49,952 bases of DNA. Origin: Beijerinckiaceae bacterium (GTDB taxonomy: Bacteria; Pseudomonadota; Alphaproteobacteria; Rhizobiales; Beijerinckiaceae). The stretch's first letter is position 1. Every line of letters begins with the position of its first letter. The notes below the pieces were generated by a model. That model had not been told where the DNA came from. It worked only from the letters and a program-made list of their open reading frames with translations, and did not search any database. Where the stretch lies: the NCBI GenBank assembly GCA_947453205.1, contig CANGFT010000028.1:1-49952 (forward strand), given 5' to 3'. Positions 1 through 8,232 of the stretch are shown one piece after another. The position numbers were made by a program, and so were the translations under genes.

Positions 1-570
1 CGGGGGATGGGGATCCTGATAGGGGCGCGGCCAGATGTTGACGGCGCGCCGCTGGGTGAACTTGCCCTCGAAGTTGAAGGGCTCGTCGTGGCTCGTCCAG
101 GCCTTCTGGATGAGGTCTATGCCCTCCCACAGGCGCTCGACGGTCTGGGTCGGGTTGGTGTTGGCGGCGAAGATCTCATAAGGCACGCCGCGCACGAAGC
201 CGGCGCTCAGGCGACCGCGCGAGATGCAGTCGATCATGGCCATTTCTTCGGCGATGCGCAGCGGGTCGCCGCGGTTGGCGACGGGATTGCCGAGGATGCA
301 GATCTCGCCCTTGGTGGTCTGGCGGGCGAGGATGGCCAGCGACAGAGGCGCGGCGACGTCGAGGCAGGTCGCGGTCTGATGGTGCTCATTGACCATCATG
401 TTGAGCCCCGCGTCGTCGGCGACCATATATTCGTCGAGATAGCGGTTATAGAGATCAGCGCCGATCTTGGGATCGAAGTGCTTGCTCTGCAACGACACGC
501 GCATGGTCGAGATCGTGTCCAGCGGCGGCAGATGCGGATAGGGCATCTCGGTGAAGTACCAGGCCTTCAT
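1..570 (-). CDS. LLM-class flavin-dependent oxidoreductase (C-terminus off the left edge)
   Basis: The first 190 codons of a bacterial-luciferase-like monooxygenase, running off the window; no stop is reached. It begins MKAWYFTEM and carries the family blocks VNEHHQT, ILGN, GRLSAGFVRG and NIWPRPYQ..HPP, which are shared nearly block for block with the complete paralogue at 14387-15571. The family uses reduced FMN supplied by a separate reductase to insert oxygen into its substrate; the substrate here cannot be told. It follows the alpha/beta hydrolase at 628-1398 after 57 nt, probably in one operon. The NAD(P)H:FMN reductase at 13755-14333 could supply FMNH2. Confidence 0.85.
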   Translation of the reverse strand, partial: MKAWYFTEMPYPHLPPLDTISTMRVSLQSKHFDPKIGADLYNRYLDEYMVADDAGLNMMVNEHHQTATCLDVAAPLSLAILARQTTKGEICILGNPVANRGDPLRIAEEMAMIDCISRGRLSAGFVRGVPYEIFAANTNPTQTVERLWEGIDLIQKAWTSHDEPFNFEGKFTQRRAVNIWPRPYQDPHPP

Positions 571-586
571 GTGGTGCTCCTTTGGT

Positions 587-635
587 TTGTCGCCGTCCGG
601 CGACGAAGAACGCGGGGTTTGTCGCCCTCAGGCGA
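587..635. repeat. Tandem pair of short hairpins between hydrolase and LLM genes
   Basis: GTCGCCG (589-595) and CGGCGAC (598-604) form one hairpin. A second copy starting with the same TTTGTCGCC has arms TCGCC (622-626) and GGCGA (631-635) and spans the hydrolase stop codon. The two copies are 32 nt apart. There is no T tract, so they may stabilise or process the mRNA rather than terminate it. Confidence 0.4.
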
Positions 636-1398
636 GGAAGGATTTGACCTGCTGCAGGACTGCGGCGGGCTGTTCGATATGCGGGTAGTGGCCGGCCTTG
701 GCGATGGTGGCGAAAGCGGCGCCGGGAAGATGCTGGCTATAGGCCTTGCCATAGGCGGCGGTCGTCATACCGTCGTTCTCGCCCCAGATGAAATGGGTGG
801 GAACCTTGATGCGGGGCAGGCGGATCTTCAGCTTGGGATTGTGCATATAGGGCTCCCAGCAGAAGCGCGCGAAGCTCTCGAGATTGCGCGCGACGATGGT
901 CACCTCTTCTTCAGGCGTGTTCGAATAGTCGCGCTTGCCGAAATCGGTGTCGTAATATTTCAGCTCCGCGACCTTGGTGGGGTGGAGGGTCCAGATGTCC
1001 TGGATGTCGCGGTCGAAGGGACCGCCGATCTTCACGCCGATGGGGTTGACGAGGACCAGCTTCGAAATGAAGCTGTCGTCCTTCACGGCCATTTCGGCAG
1101 CGATCCAGCCGCCGAGCGACAGGCCGAGCACGGGAATGTTCTTCAGGCCAAGCTGCTCGACGAGATCGAGATAGATATAGGCGATGTCGTCGGGGCTGCT
1201 GATCCAGTCCGGCCGCTCCGACCGGCCGAAGCCCGGCGCCTGCGGCATGATGAGCTCATGAGACCTGGCGAGATCCTGAATGAAGGGCGATGTGCGTTCG
1301 AACGCCGCTTCCTCGCTCAGGAGGACGAGCAGCGGACTGCCGGAGCCCATGCGCTCCACTTCGATCTTCATGCCCTGAATCGTCAAAAACTCGGCCAT
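628..1398 (-). CDS. Alpha/beta hydrolase, first gene of hydrolase-LLM operon
   Basis: A 256-aa alpha/beta hydrolase. The nucleophile elbow is GLSLGG, the acid is probably Asp in GENDG, and the histidine is in AGHYPH. The His-Gly pair that normally follows strand 3 and helps form the oxyanion hole (LLFLHG in the paralogue at 15594-16367) reads LLVLLS here, so the active site is not standard. The start ATG at 1398 is preceded by GGGATGGAAG; an ATG directly before it (1401) is an alternative. The order hydrolase then LLM monooxygenase is repeated at 14.4-16.4 kb. The product could be a C-C or amide hydrolase acting after ring opening, which is an inference. Confidence 0.85.
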   Translation of the reverse strand: MAEFLTIQGMKIEVERMGSGSPLLVLLSEEAAFERTSPFIQDLARSHELIMPQAPGFGRSERPDWISSPDDIAYIYLDLVEQLGLKNIPVLGLSLGGWIAAEMAVKDDSFISKLVLVNPIGVKIGGPFDRDIQDIWTLHPTKVAELKYYDTDFGKRDYSNTPEEEVTIVARNLESFARFCWEPYMHNPKLKIRLPRIKVPTHFIWGENDGMTTAAYGKAYSQHLPGAAFATIAKAGHYPHIEQPAAVLQQVKSFLA

Positions 1399-1475
1399 CA
1401 TCTTCCATCCCGATTTATGAACCCGAGCTTGCGCGCGTGAACCCGGACGCACCCGCTCTGATCCTGTTCTTTGCA

Positions 1476-1503
1476 GTGGTAGGCAAGCCGTGCGAGCGGT
1501 CAA
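1476..1503 (-). promoter_or_regulatory. Possible promoter of the hydrolase-LLM operon
   Basis: On the minus strand, TTGACC (1498-1503) is followed after 16 nt by TACCAC (1476-1481). The -35 box matches those before ribB and ilvB, but the -10 box is poor. It lies in the 210-nt gap shared with the divergent AraC gene, which may control it. Confidence 0.3.
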
Positions 1504-1608
1504 GGCCTCCGCAGGCGGGTCCGCAGAAGGAGTATTCAATTTCGGCAATAACCTGCGCTATGATGCAAAAATCGCAAAACCTGCCGACTTGGGAAATCAC
1601 ACCGCCAC

Positions 1609-2646
1609 ATGGAGCCCGTCCTCACCATCGACAAGCTCGGCTTGACGAACTGGATCGCGACCGCCTCCAGTCCGGACAGCCGCCATGCCCATTTCGTGGC
1701 TGCGGACCTGCCTGCGGCGCGACAGCGGATTCTGGAGGTGAGCCAGGGCAAATGCCGCTTCACCGTCTCCGATTCCGGCCCCTTCCTGCAATTCCGCGAG
1801 GCGCACGCCCATGCGGGGCAACTCGCCATCAAGTTCTTCAGTTGGGATTGCTTCGGCAAATGCGAGACCTCGGTCATGCGCGGGGCGGGCCATCACGTGA
1901 ATCTGCACATTCCGCTCAAGGGCTCCTTCGAGGCGCGGCAGGGCGGCAAGACCGTGACCGTGCGGCCGGGGCAGATGCTGATGGTGTCCTCTCCCGGCAT
2001 GGTGCGGCGGCGCTGGGAGGGGCCTTGCGATCTCCTGAATGTCGCGGTCGGCCGAAAGGCTGCGGCCTCGGTCTTCGCCCAGCTGCCGGACGCCAGCGGC
2101 CTCCTCAGCATGCCGCTTGTGACGCTCGACATGAACGAGCATCTCACCCTCTCGCATTTCATCGAGACCATCGTGCAGGATCTCGGGCGGGCGCAGCCGA
2201 CCTTCTCGACGCCCGACGCCATTCCCCATGTCGAGCGCCTCTTGCTGACCCTGCTGGCGCAGGCCCTTCGGGGGGCGGACAGCCAGCCCCAGAGGCGGGA
2301 GCCCGCCGCCCTCGCGCCCTGGTACGTGCGCCGCGCCGAGGACTATCTGCGCGAAAATTACATGAACAAAATCAGCATGAAGGAGCTGGCCGCCGCCTGT
2401 GGCGTGAGCGTCCGCACCCTGCATTACGGCTTCGAGAAATTCCGCGATCACTCCCCCGCCGAGCGGCTGCGGGCGATCCGGCTCATGCAGGCCCGGCATG
2501 CCCTGATCGAGGCGCGCATCAGCGGCAACAGGATCGCCGATGTGGCGCGCCTGTCAGGCTATGAGAACAAGAGCCAGTTTTCGCGCGATTACAAAGCCTA
2601 TTTCCACGAAAGCCCCAGCGCGACGCTGCGCGCGGCCTTCGGCTAG
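1609..2646 (+). CDS. AraC-family transcriptional regulator
   Basis: A 345-aa regulator. Residues about 30-190 resemble the cupin-like AraC_binding_2 ligand domain, and residues about 240-345 hold the two helix-turn-helix units (KISMKELAAACGVSVRTL and RIADVARLSGYENKSQFSR). It is divergent from the hydrolase-LLM operon, the classical arrangement for a local activator, so it probably senses the substrate of that operon. No good ribosome site precedes the ATG. The direct repeat GCAAAA at 1565 and 1574 just upstream could be a half-site pair, but this is weak. The inducer cannot be predicted. Confidence 0.88.
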   Translation: MEPVLTIDKLGLTNWIATASSPDSRHAHFVAADLPAARQRILEVSQGKCRFTVSDSGPFLQFREAHAHAGQLAIKFFSWDCFGKCETSVMRGAGHHVNLHIPLKGSFEARQGGKTVTVRPGQMLMVSSPGMVRRRWEGPCDLLNVAVGRKAAASVFAQLPDASGLLSMPLVTLDMNEHLTLSHFIETIVQDLGRAQPTFSTPDAIPHVERLLLTLLAQALRGADSQPQRREPAALAPWYVRRAEDYLRENYMNKISMKELAAACGVSVRTLHYGFEKFRDHSPAERLRAIRLMQARHALIEARISGNRIADVARLSGYENKSQFSRDYKAYFHESPSATLRAAFG

Positions 2647-2663
2647 GAAGCCTCGGTCGTTGC

Positions 2664-3818
2664 TCAGCCTTTGGCGGCGCCGAAGGGCTGCTGTCCCCTG
2701 AGGTGGATGCCATAGCCCTCGAGGCCCACCACCTTATGCTGGGAATTGGTGAGCAGGATCATGTTGCGCACCCCCAGATCCTGCAGGATCTGCGCTCCGA
2801 TGCCGTATTGGCGCAGGTCCGCGACGGGCTTGCTCATGGACTGGCCCTGACGCTCCCTGATGAAGCGGCTGAGGGTCGTCTGGGTCGGCTCGCGGATCAC
2901 CACCACGACGCCCCGGCCCTTTTCCGCGATGAACTTCATCGCCGATTCGAGCTCGCCCGCCCGCGAGCGCGATTCGCCGCGGAAGAAGACGCTGGTGGTC
3001 TCGTCGCCAAGGCTGTCGGCGAGCAGATTGTGCTGGTGCATGCGCACATAGACCGGCTCCTCGCCGGTCACGTCGCCGCAGATGATCGCCAGATGCTCCG
3101 CATAGGAGACCTTGTTGGCGTAGACCCGCACATCGAAGGCGCCGCCGAAGCGGCTTTCGATCTTCGAGGTCGCGACAAGCTCGATCAGCTTTTCGGTGCG
3201 GCGGCGATAGGCGATGAGATCGGCGATGGTGGCGATCTTCAGCCCATGTTCCTGCGCGAAGACCATCAGGTCCGGCAGACGGGCCATGGTGCCGTCATCG
3301 TTCATGATTTCGCAGATGACGCCGGACGGGTTGAGGCCCGCGAGCCGCGCCACGTCCACCGCAGCCTCCGTATGGCCCGCGCGCACCAGCACGCCGCCGT
3401 CCTGGGCGATCAGCGGGAAGATATGGCCCGGCGAGACGATGGCGCTGGCGCCGCAGGCGGGGTCGATGGCGACCTGGATCGTATGGGCGCGGTCAGCCGC
3501 CGAAATGCCGGTCGTGACGCCCTCGCGCGCTTCAATCGAGACGGTGAAGGCGGTCTGGTGCTGCGCCTGGTTGCGCTGGGTCATGGGCTGGAGGCCCAGC
3601 TCCTCGACGCGCTGGCGGGTCATGGAAAGGCAGATCAGCCCCCGGCCATGCTTGGCCATGAAGTTCACAACTTCGGCATTGGCCATCTCGGCGGGAATCA
3701 CGAGATCGCCCTCGTTTTCGCGTCCCTCGTCATCAACCAGAATGAACATGCGGCCCTGGCGGGCGTCCTCGATCACCTCTTCGATGGTCGACAGGCCAAA
3801 CGTTTTTGCTTCGGACAT
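2664..3818 (-). CDS. ribB: 3,4-dihydroxy-2-butanone 4-phosphate synthase with degenerate GTP cyclohydrolase II-like domain
   Basis: A 384-aa protein of RibBA layout. Residues 1-205 are the DHBP synthase (ribulose 5-phosphate to 3,4-dihydroxy-2-butanone 4-phosphate, riboflavin pathway), with the acidic DDEGRENEGD motif at 29-38 and GHTEAAVDVA. Residues about 215-384 align with GTP cyclohydrolase II (RQYGIGAQIL, ILLTN) but lack the C-x10-C-x-C zinc site; the matching stretch around 259-276 (RMHQHNLLADSL) contains no cysteine. The C-terminal half should therefore not hydrolyse GTP, and a separate RibA is expected elsewhere. It is convergent with the AraC gene, 17 nt apart. In this setting it may help supply flavin. 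Confidence 0.93.
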   Translation of the reverse strand: MSEAKTFGLSTIEEVIEDARQGRMFILVDDEGRENEGDLVIPAEMANAEVVNFMAKHGRGLICLSMTRQRVEELGLQPMTQRNQAQHQTAFTVSIEAREGVTTGISAADRAHTIQVAIDPACGASAIVSPGHIFPLIAQDGGVLVRAGHTEAAVDVARLAGLNPSGVICEIMNDDGTMARLPDLMVFAQEHGLKIATIADLIAYRRRTEKLIELVATSKIESRFGGAFDVRVYANKVSYAEHLAIICGDVTGEEPVYVRMHQHNLLADSLGDETTSVFFRGESRSRAGELESAMKFIAEKGRGVVVVIREPTQTTLSRFIRERQGQSMSKPVADLRQYGIGAQILQDLGVRNMILLTNSQHKVVGLEGYGIHLRGQQPFGAAKG

Positions 3819-3890
3819 CGTGTTTTTCCTGCACCGGCTCCAGCCGGCGGCGAAGATTTCGGGGCGCGGGGGAAGCTTTTCGGGGGTGAC

Positions 3891-3918
3891 TTTGTAGTGA
3901 TTGAGGCAAGCGGGTCAA
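3891..3918 (-). promoter_or_regulatory. Promoter of ribB
   Basis: Minus-strand TTGACC (3913-3918), 16-nt spacer, TACAAA (3891-3896), giving a 5' leader of roughly 65 nt before ATG 3818. The leader holds a small hairpin (CCGGCTGGAGCCGG) but no FMN riboswitch core. Confidence 0.5.
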
Positions 3919-4062
3919 GGCCTACGGGCGGGGTGGCCGCGCGGATCGGGCGCTCGGGACGGGGCTAGGCTCGGGTTGACGGGGCGATTCTGCGGCGCCA
4001 GAACCCGGGCTTCAATCGTAAGCCCATGCGGCCCTGATGTTTTGCGATGGTTGGAGGAAGAG

Positions 4063-5118
4063 ATGAGCCGAATGCTGCGCCTGTTTGCGGCGACCGCCCT
4101 GAGCGCGACCGGAGCTTTGAGCCTCTGCGCCGGAGCGCGGGCGGACGCCATCGAGGATTTCTATCGCGGCAAGTCGATCGACATGATCATCGGCTATTCG
4201 CCGGGCGGCACCTATGATCTCTATGCGCGTCTCGTGGCGCGCTTCCTCGGCGACTATATCCCCGGCAAGCCGCGCATGGTGCCCCGCAACATGCCCGGCG
4301 CCGGCAGCCGTCTCGCCGCCAATTGGGTCTACAATCTCGGCCCCAAGGACGGAACGGTGATCGCCACGGGCGATCAGTCGCTGGCGGTCGAGCAGGCCAT
4401 GGGCGACAAGGCCCTGACCATAGATGTGAGCAAATTCCAGTACATCGGCAATCCGGCCGCCGACAACAACACGACCGCCGCCTGGCACACGTCCGGCATC
4501 AAGACCATCGAGGACGCCAAGCTGCGCGAAGTGCCCACAGGGGCCACGGGCGGCAGCACGTCATCCCAGTATCCCAAGGCGATGAACGCCCTGCTCGGCA
4601 CCAAGTTCAAGATCATCACCGGCTATCCCGGCGGCAACGACATCACCCTCGCGCTTGAAAAGGGCGAAGTCGCTGTGCGCGGCTCCAACGCATGGGGCTC
4701 TTGGAAGGCGACGCGGCCTGATTGGCTGCGCGAGAAGAAGATCAACATCCTCGTCCAGATCGGCCTCACCAAGGCGCCCGACCTTCCCGATGTGCCGCTG
4801 CTGATGGATCTCGCCAGGAATGAGGAAGACCGCGCGGTGCTGATGCTGCTTTCGGCCTCTGTCACCATCGGCCGTCCGCTTTATGTGGCGCCTGGCGTGT
4901 CGGCCGAACGCGTCAAGGCCCTGCGCGCCGCCTTCGACCAGATGGTGGCGGACGGTCCCTTCAAGGAGGCCGCCCTCAAGGAGGGCTTCGAGATCAACCC
5001 GGTCTCCGGCGAGGAGATGCAGAAGATCGTCGCCCAGATCGTCGCCACGCCAAAGCCCATCGCTGATCGGCTCACCCAGATCATCGGCGGCGTCGAGCAG
5101 AACACGGGTCCGAAGTGA
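4063..5118 (+). CDS. Bug/TctC-type periplasmic substrate-binding protein 1
   Basis: A 351-aa exported binding protein of the tripartite tricarboxylate receptor (Bug) superfamily. A signal peptide ends near GARADA. The conserved IIGYSPGGTYDLYARL, NMPGAGSRLAAN and PKDGT blocks follow. The start at 4063 is fixed by GGAGGAAG at 4053-4060; an open frame further upstream lacks such a site. It is the first of three tandem paralogues sharing the sequence pattern FY(R/K)GK, IGNPAADNN, GTKFK, GYPGGN. No TctA/TctB membrane subunits are nearby, so the ligand is either passed to a remote transporter or sensed. The ligand is unknown, probably a carboxylate or aromatic acid. Confidence 0.9.
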   Translation: MSRMLRLFAATALSATGALSLCAGARADAIEDFYRGKSIDMIIGYSPGGTYDLYARLVARFLGDYIPGKPRMVPRNMPGAGSRLAANWVYNLGPKDGTVIATGDQSLAVEQAMGDKALTIDVSKFQYIGNPAADNNTTAAWHTSGIKTIEDAKLREVPTGATGGSTSSQYPKAMNALLGTKFKIITGYPGGNDITLALEKGEVAVRGSNAWGSWKATRPDWLREKKINILVQIGLTKAPDLPDVPLLMDLARNEEDRAVLMLLSASVTIGRPLYVAPGVSAERVKALRAAFDQMVADGPFKEAALKEGFEINPVSGEEMQKIVAQIVATPKPIADRLTQIIGGVEQNTGPK

Positions 5119-5135
5119 GAAGGAGGGCGCCGCCC

Positions 5136-6167
5136 ATGAACAGACGCAAGCTCCTCGCCCTCGCTCTCGTGCTGAGCGCGCCCATGGCGCCTGCCCATGC
5201 GCAGGCTGTCGCCGACTTCTACAAGGGCCGTACGATGGAGCTGCTCATCGGCTATACGACGGGCGGCGGCTATGACACCTACGGCCGCCTCGTGTCGCGC
5301 CATCTCGGGGGCTTCATTCCGGGCAAGCCGAATTTCGTGGTGCGCAACCTGCCGGGCGGGGGCGGGCGCGTGCTCATGGGCCAGATGATGAATGTGACGC
5401 CCAAGGACGGCTCGGTGGTCGCCACGGCCGACCAGTCCCTGCCGCTGGCGCAGGCCATGCGCGATCCCGGCATCCTCTTCGATGCGAAAGCGCTCATCTG
5501 GATCGGCAATCCCGCAGCCGACAACAACACCGTCGCCACCTGGCACACGACAGGCGTCACCAACATGGACGAGGCGCGGAAAAAGGAGGTCGTGGTCGGC
5601 TCCACCGGCCCCAACACCTCCTCGCAGATTCCCTACGCCATGAACGCCACGCTCGGAACGAAGTTCAAGGTCGTCAGCGGCTATCCCGGCGGCAATGAAA
5701 TCAACATGTCCATGGAGAATGGCGAGACGGGCGCGCGCGGCTCCTCGCCCTGGTCGACATGGAAGGCGACCAAGCCCGACTGGGTCCGCGACAAGAAGAT
5801 CCACATCATCGCTCAGGTCGGCCTCACCCGCGCTCCTGACCTGCCGGATGTGCCGCTCATCACCGATCTCGCGACCAATGAGGACGACCGCGCGGCGCTG
5901 CGCCTGCTCTCGGCGCCCGCCACGGTGGGGCGTCCCTATTTCACGACGCCGGGCGTCCCGACCGATCGTGTGAAGGCCCTGCGCGACGCCTTCTCGGCCA
6001 TGGTGAAGGACGAGGCCTTCCTTGAGGACGCGAAAAAGCTCGGCCTCGACATCAATCCAGTCTCGGGCGAAGAGCTGCAGAAGATCGTCGCCGACATCGT
6101 GGACACGCCCGCAAGGGTCGCCGACCGGCTGAACCAGATCATCGCCGCCCCCGATGGCGCGAAGTAA
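5136..6167 (+). CDS. Bug/TctC-type periplasmic substrate-binding protein 2
   Basis: A 343-aa second paralogue. A signal peptide ends near APAHAQA; then FYKGRTMELLIGYTTGGGYD and NLPGGGG follow. GAAGGAGGG at 5119-5127 sets the ATG at 5136, 17 nt after the previous stop, so the three genes form one operon. Differences from copy 1 in the pocket region (for example TGPNTSSQ against TGGSTSSQ) suggest related but distinct ligands. This is inference from sequence only. Confidence 0.9.
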   Translation: MNRRKLLALALVLSAPMAPAHAQAVADFYKGRTMELLIGYTTGGGYDTYGRLVSRHLGGFIPGKPNFVVRNLPGGGGRVLMGQMMNVTPKDGSVVATADQSLPLAQAMRDPGILFDAKALIWIGNPAADNNTVATWHTTGVTNMDEARKKEVVVGSTGPNTSSQIPYAMNATLGTKFKVVSGYPGGNEINMSMENGETGARGSSPWSTWKATKPDWVRDKKIHIIAQVGLTRAPDLPDVPLITDLATNEDDRAALRLLSAPATVGRPYFTTPGVPTDRVKALRDAFSAMVKDEAFLEDAKKLGLDINPVSGEELQKIVADIVDTPARVADRLNQIIAAPDGAK

Positions 6168-6183
6168 GAGGGAAGCGACGCGC

Positions 6184-7221
6184 ATGAAGACCCGCCTGTC
6201 CCTGACCATCGCAGCTGCGCTTGGCCTCTGTGCGCCCGCGCAGGCCCAGCAATCGGTCGAGAGCTTCTACAAGGGCAAGACAATCGACGTCTATATCGGC
6301 TTCTCGCCGGGCGGCGGCTATGATTTCTACGCGCGCCTGCTGGCGCGCTTCATGGGCGAGCATATTCCCGGCAAGCCCAACATGATCGCCAAGAACATGG
6401 CGGGCGGGGGCAGCCGCACGGCGGCGAGCTATATGTATACGGTCGCGCCGAAGGATGGCACGGCGCTCGCCACCGTCGATCAGGCGACGCCGGTGCAGCA
6501 GGCCGTGGGCGACCCCACCATCAAGTTCGACACGGCGAAATTCAACTTCATCGGCAATCCCGTGGTCGACAACAATGTGGTGGTGACCTGGCACGCTTCG
6601 GGCGTGAAGACCATCGAGGACGCGACGAAGAAGGAATACGCCATCGGCGCGACGGGCTTCAACACCTCCTCCCAATATCCGCAGGCCCTCAACATCATCG
6701 CGGGGACGAAGTTCAAGATCATCCTGGGCTATCCCGGCGCCAACGAGATCAACCTCGCCATGGAGAATGGCGAGCTTGCGGGGCGCGGCAGCAATTCCTG
6801 GGCGTCCTACAAGGGCACCAAGCCCGACTGGATCCGCGACAGGAAGATCAATGTCCTCGTGCAGATCGGCTTGCAGAAGGCGAAGGATCTTCCCGATGTG
6901 CCCCTGCTGACGGATCTCGCGAAAAACGACGAGGACCGCGCCGCGCTGAAGCTTCTGTCCGCGCCGCCCGACATCGGCCGTCCCATCTTCGCCCCGCCCG
7001 GCCTTGCGCCCGAGCGCGTGAAGGCCCTGCGCGAGGCCTTCGACGCCACCATGAAGGACGCGGCCTTTCTGGAGCAGGCCAAGCGCGAGGGGCTCGACAT
7101 CGACCCCGTCTCCGGTGAGCAGCTGCAGAAGATCGTGAACGACATTCTGGCTGCGCCCCAGCCCGTGCGCGATCGTCTGGCGCAGCTCATCGAGGTGAGC
7201 CAGCTCGGCGGCGGCAAATAG
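6184..7221 (+). CDS. Bug/TctC-type periplasmic substrate-binding protein 3
   Basis: A 345-aa third paralogue. The signal peptide ends at APAQAQ, followed by FYKGKTIDVYIGFSPGGGYD and KNMAGGGSRTAA. AGAGGGAAG upstream supports ATG 6184; an in-frame ATG at 6154 overlaps the previous gene's end and lacks a site. It closes the three-gene operon and is convergent with the enoyl-CoA hydratase, 21 nt away. Three successive copies with no transporter subunit is unusual even for Bug-rich genomes. Confidence 0.9.
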   Translation: MKTRLSLTIAAALGLCAPAQAQQSVESFYKGKTIDVYIGFSPGGGYDFYARLLARFMGEHIPGKPNMIAKNMAGGGSRTAASYMYTVAPKDGTALATVDQATPVQQAVGDPTIKFDTAKFNFIGNPVVDNNVVVTWHASGVKTIEDATKKEYAIGATGFNTSSQYPQALNIIAGTKFKIILGYPGANEINLAMENGELAGRGSNSWASYKGTKPDWIRDRKINVLVQIGLQKAKDLPDVPLLTDLAKNDEDRAALKLLSAPPDIGRPIFAPPGLAPERVKALREAFDATMKDAAFLEQAKREGLDIDPVSGEQLQKIVNDILAAPQPVRDRLAQLIEVSQLGGGK

Positions 7222-7242
7222 CGTCGCCGCCTGCGGGCGTGT

Positions 7243-8001
7243 TCAGAGATACCAGCTTGGCTTGCGCTTCTCCTTGAAGGCGGCGATTCCCTCGTCCGCC
7301 TCGGGGCTGCGCGCGTGGCGGGCGTCGCGCACGGCGGGATCAAAGAGCATCGAGATCGGCGGGACGTCGAAATCGGCCACCCGCGCCTTCAGGGTCGCGA
7401 TGGCGCCGGGGGCGCTGTGCAGCAGCGCGTCGGTCAGGGCCTCAAGCCGCGCCTCCATCTCGGCCGCAGGCGCGATTTCGCTGAGGAGCCCCAGTCGCAG
7501 CGCCTCCTGCGCCACGATGCGCTCGCCGGAATAGGCGTAGCGTCGGAAGGCGCGCAGGCCGATGGCCCGGACGAAAAGGCCCGCCAGCGTGACCGAAGGC
7601 GCCATGCCGAGCCGCGCCTCGGGAATGGTGAAGAAAGCCTCGGGCGTCCCCATCACGATGTCGCAGCAGGCGGCCAGCGCCATGCCACCGCCCGCCGCCG
7701 CGCCCTGCACCACGGCGATCGTGGGCTTGGGCGTCGTCTCCAGGGTCTCCAGCATGGTCGCGAGCGTGAAGCGCGGCTCCCCCTCGCCGCGCCCGCCCAC
7801 ATCCGCGCCCGCGCAGAAATGCTTGCCCGCGCCCCGCAGCACGATGATGCGCACTCTATCGTCAGCGCCGAGATCCCGGATGCAGGCGCCGAGCTCGTCG
7901 ATGAGCGCGGGATTCATGGCGTTGCCACGGTCAGGCCTGTTGAGGGTGACGGTCGCGACGCCGCGCGCGCCGCGCGTGCACAGGATGGTCTGGTCGGTCA
8001 T
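7243..8001 (-). CDS. Enoyl-CoA hydratase/isomerase family protein
   Basis: A 252-aa crotonase-fold protein. It has LNRPDRGNAMN, the first oxyanion-hole block HFCAGADVGG (residues about 61-70), the second oxyanion-hole block QGAAAGGGMALAACCD and PEARLGM. The second catalytic glutamate of true hydratases falls in this PEARLG stretch, so hydratase or isomerase activity is plausible. The start ATG at 8001 follows AGGA at 7-nt spacing; a longer open frame upstream runs through the 8167-8211 repeats and is not coding. It probably acts with the CoA transferase at 16502 in degrading a CoA-activated ring-cleavage product. Confidence 0.88.
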   Translation of the reverse strand: MTDQTILCTRGARGVATVTLNRPDRGNAMNPALIDELGACIRDLGADDRVRIIVLRGAGKHFCAGADVGGRGEGEPRFTLATMLETLETTPKPTIAVVQGAAAGGGMALAACCDIVMGTPEAFFTIPEARLGMAPSVTLAGLFVRAIGLRAFRRYAYSGERIVAQEALRLGLLSEIAPAAEMEARLEALTDALLHSAPGAIATLKARVADFDVPPISMLFDPAVRDARHARSPEADEGIAAFKEKRKPSWYL

Positions 8002-8166
8002 GGATGTTCCTGTCCTGGCGTTTCCTCGCCGCGCATGTTCGCCAGCGCGGCTCTTCCGGCTGAAACTTAAACGGAACGCCGCCGCACGCAAGACCGAAGG
8101 GACACGGGCGATCTCACGCCCGCCTCGCCGCCCAGCGGAACTTATTGGCCAAGATGACTGTTTTGA

Positions 8167-8211
8167 GCAGGTCGGACATGTGCAGGTCGGACATATGCAG
8201 GCCGGACAGGC
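8167..8211. repeat. Three tandem 15-bp direct repeats
   Basis: Units at 8167-8181, 8182-8196 and 8197-8211: GCAGGTCGGACATGT, GCAGGTCGGACATAT, GCAGGCCGGACAGGC. They sit directly upstream of the stress-membrane operon (first gene at 8233) and 166 bp upstream of the divergent enoyl-CoA hydratase. They may be binding sites on one DNA face every 1.5 turns, or simple slippage. Confidence 0.8.
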
Positions 8212-8232
8212 GAGGCGAGATCGGAGACTGCG

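Noticed and set aside
7-1440. Plus-strand open frame of about 480 codons at the left edge
   Set aside because: It is antisense to the LLM and hydrolase genes, both of which show clear family motifs on the minus strand.
3819-4062. FMN riboswitch before ribB
   Set aside because: The gap was read on the minus strand for the conserved AGGGCGGGG and CCACCGGCGGU-like cores; neither is present. Only a small CCGGCT..AGCCGG hairpin is seen.
8167-8211. CRISPR array
   Set aside because: Only three 15-bp units, directly joined with no spacers, and no cas genes.
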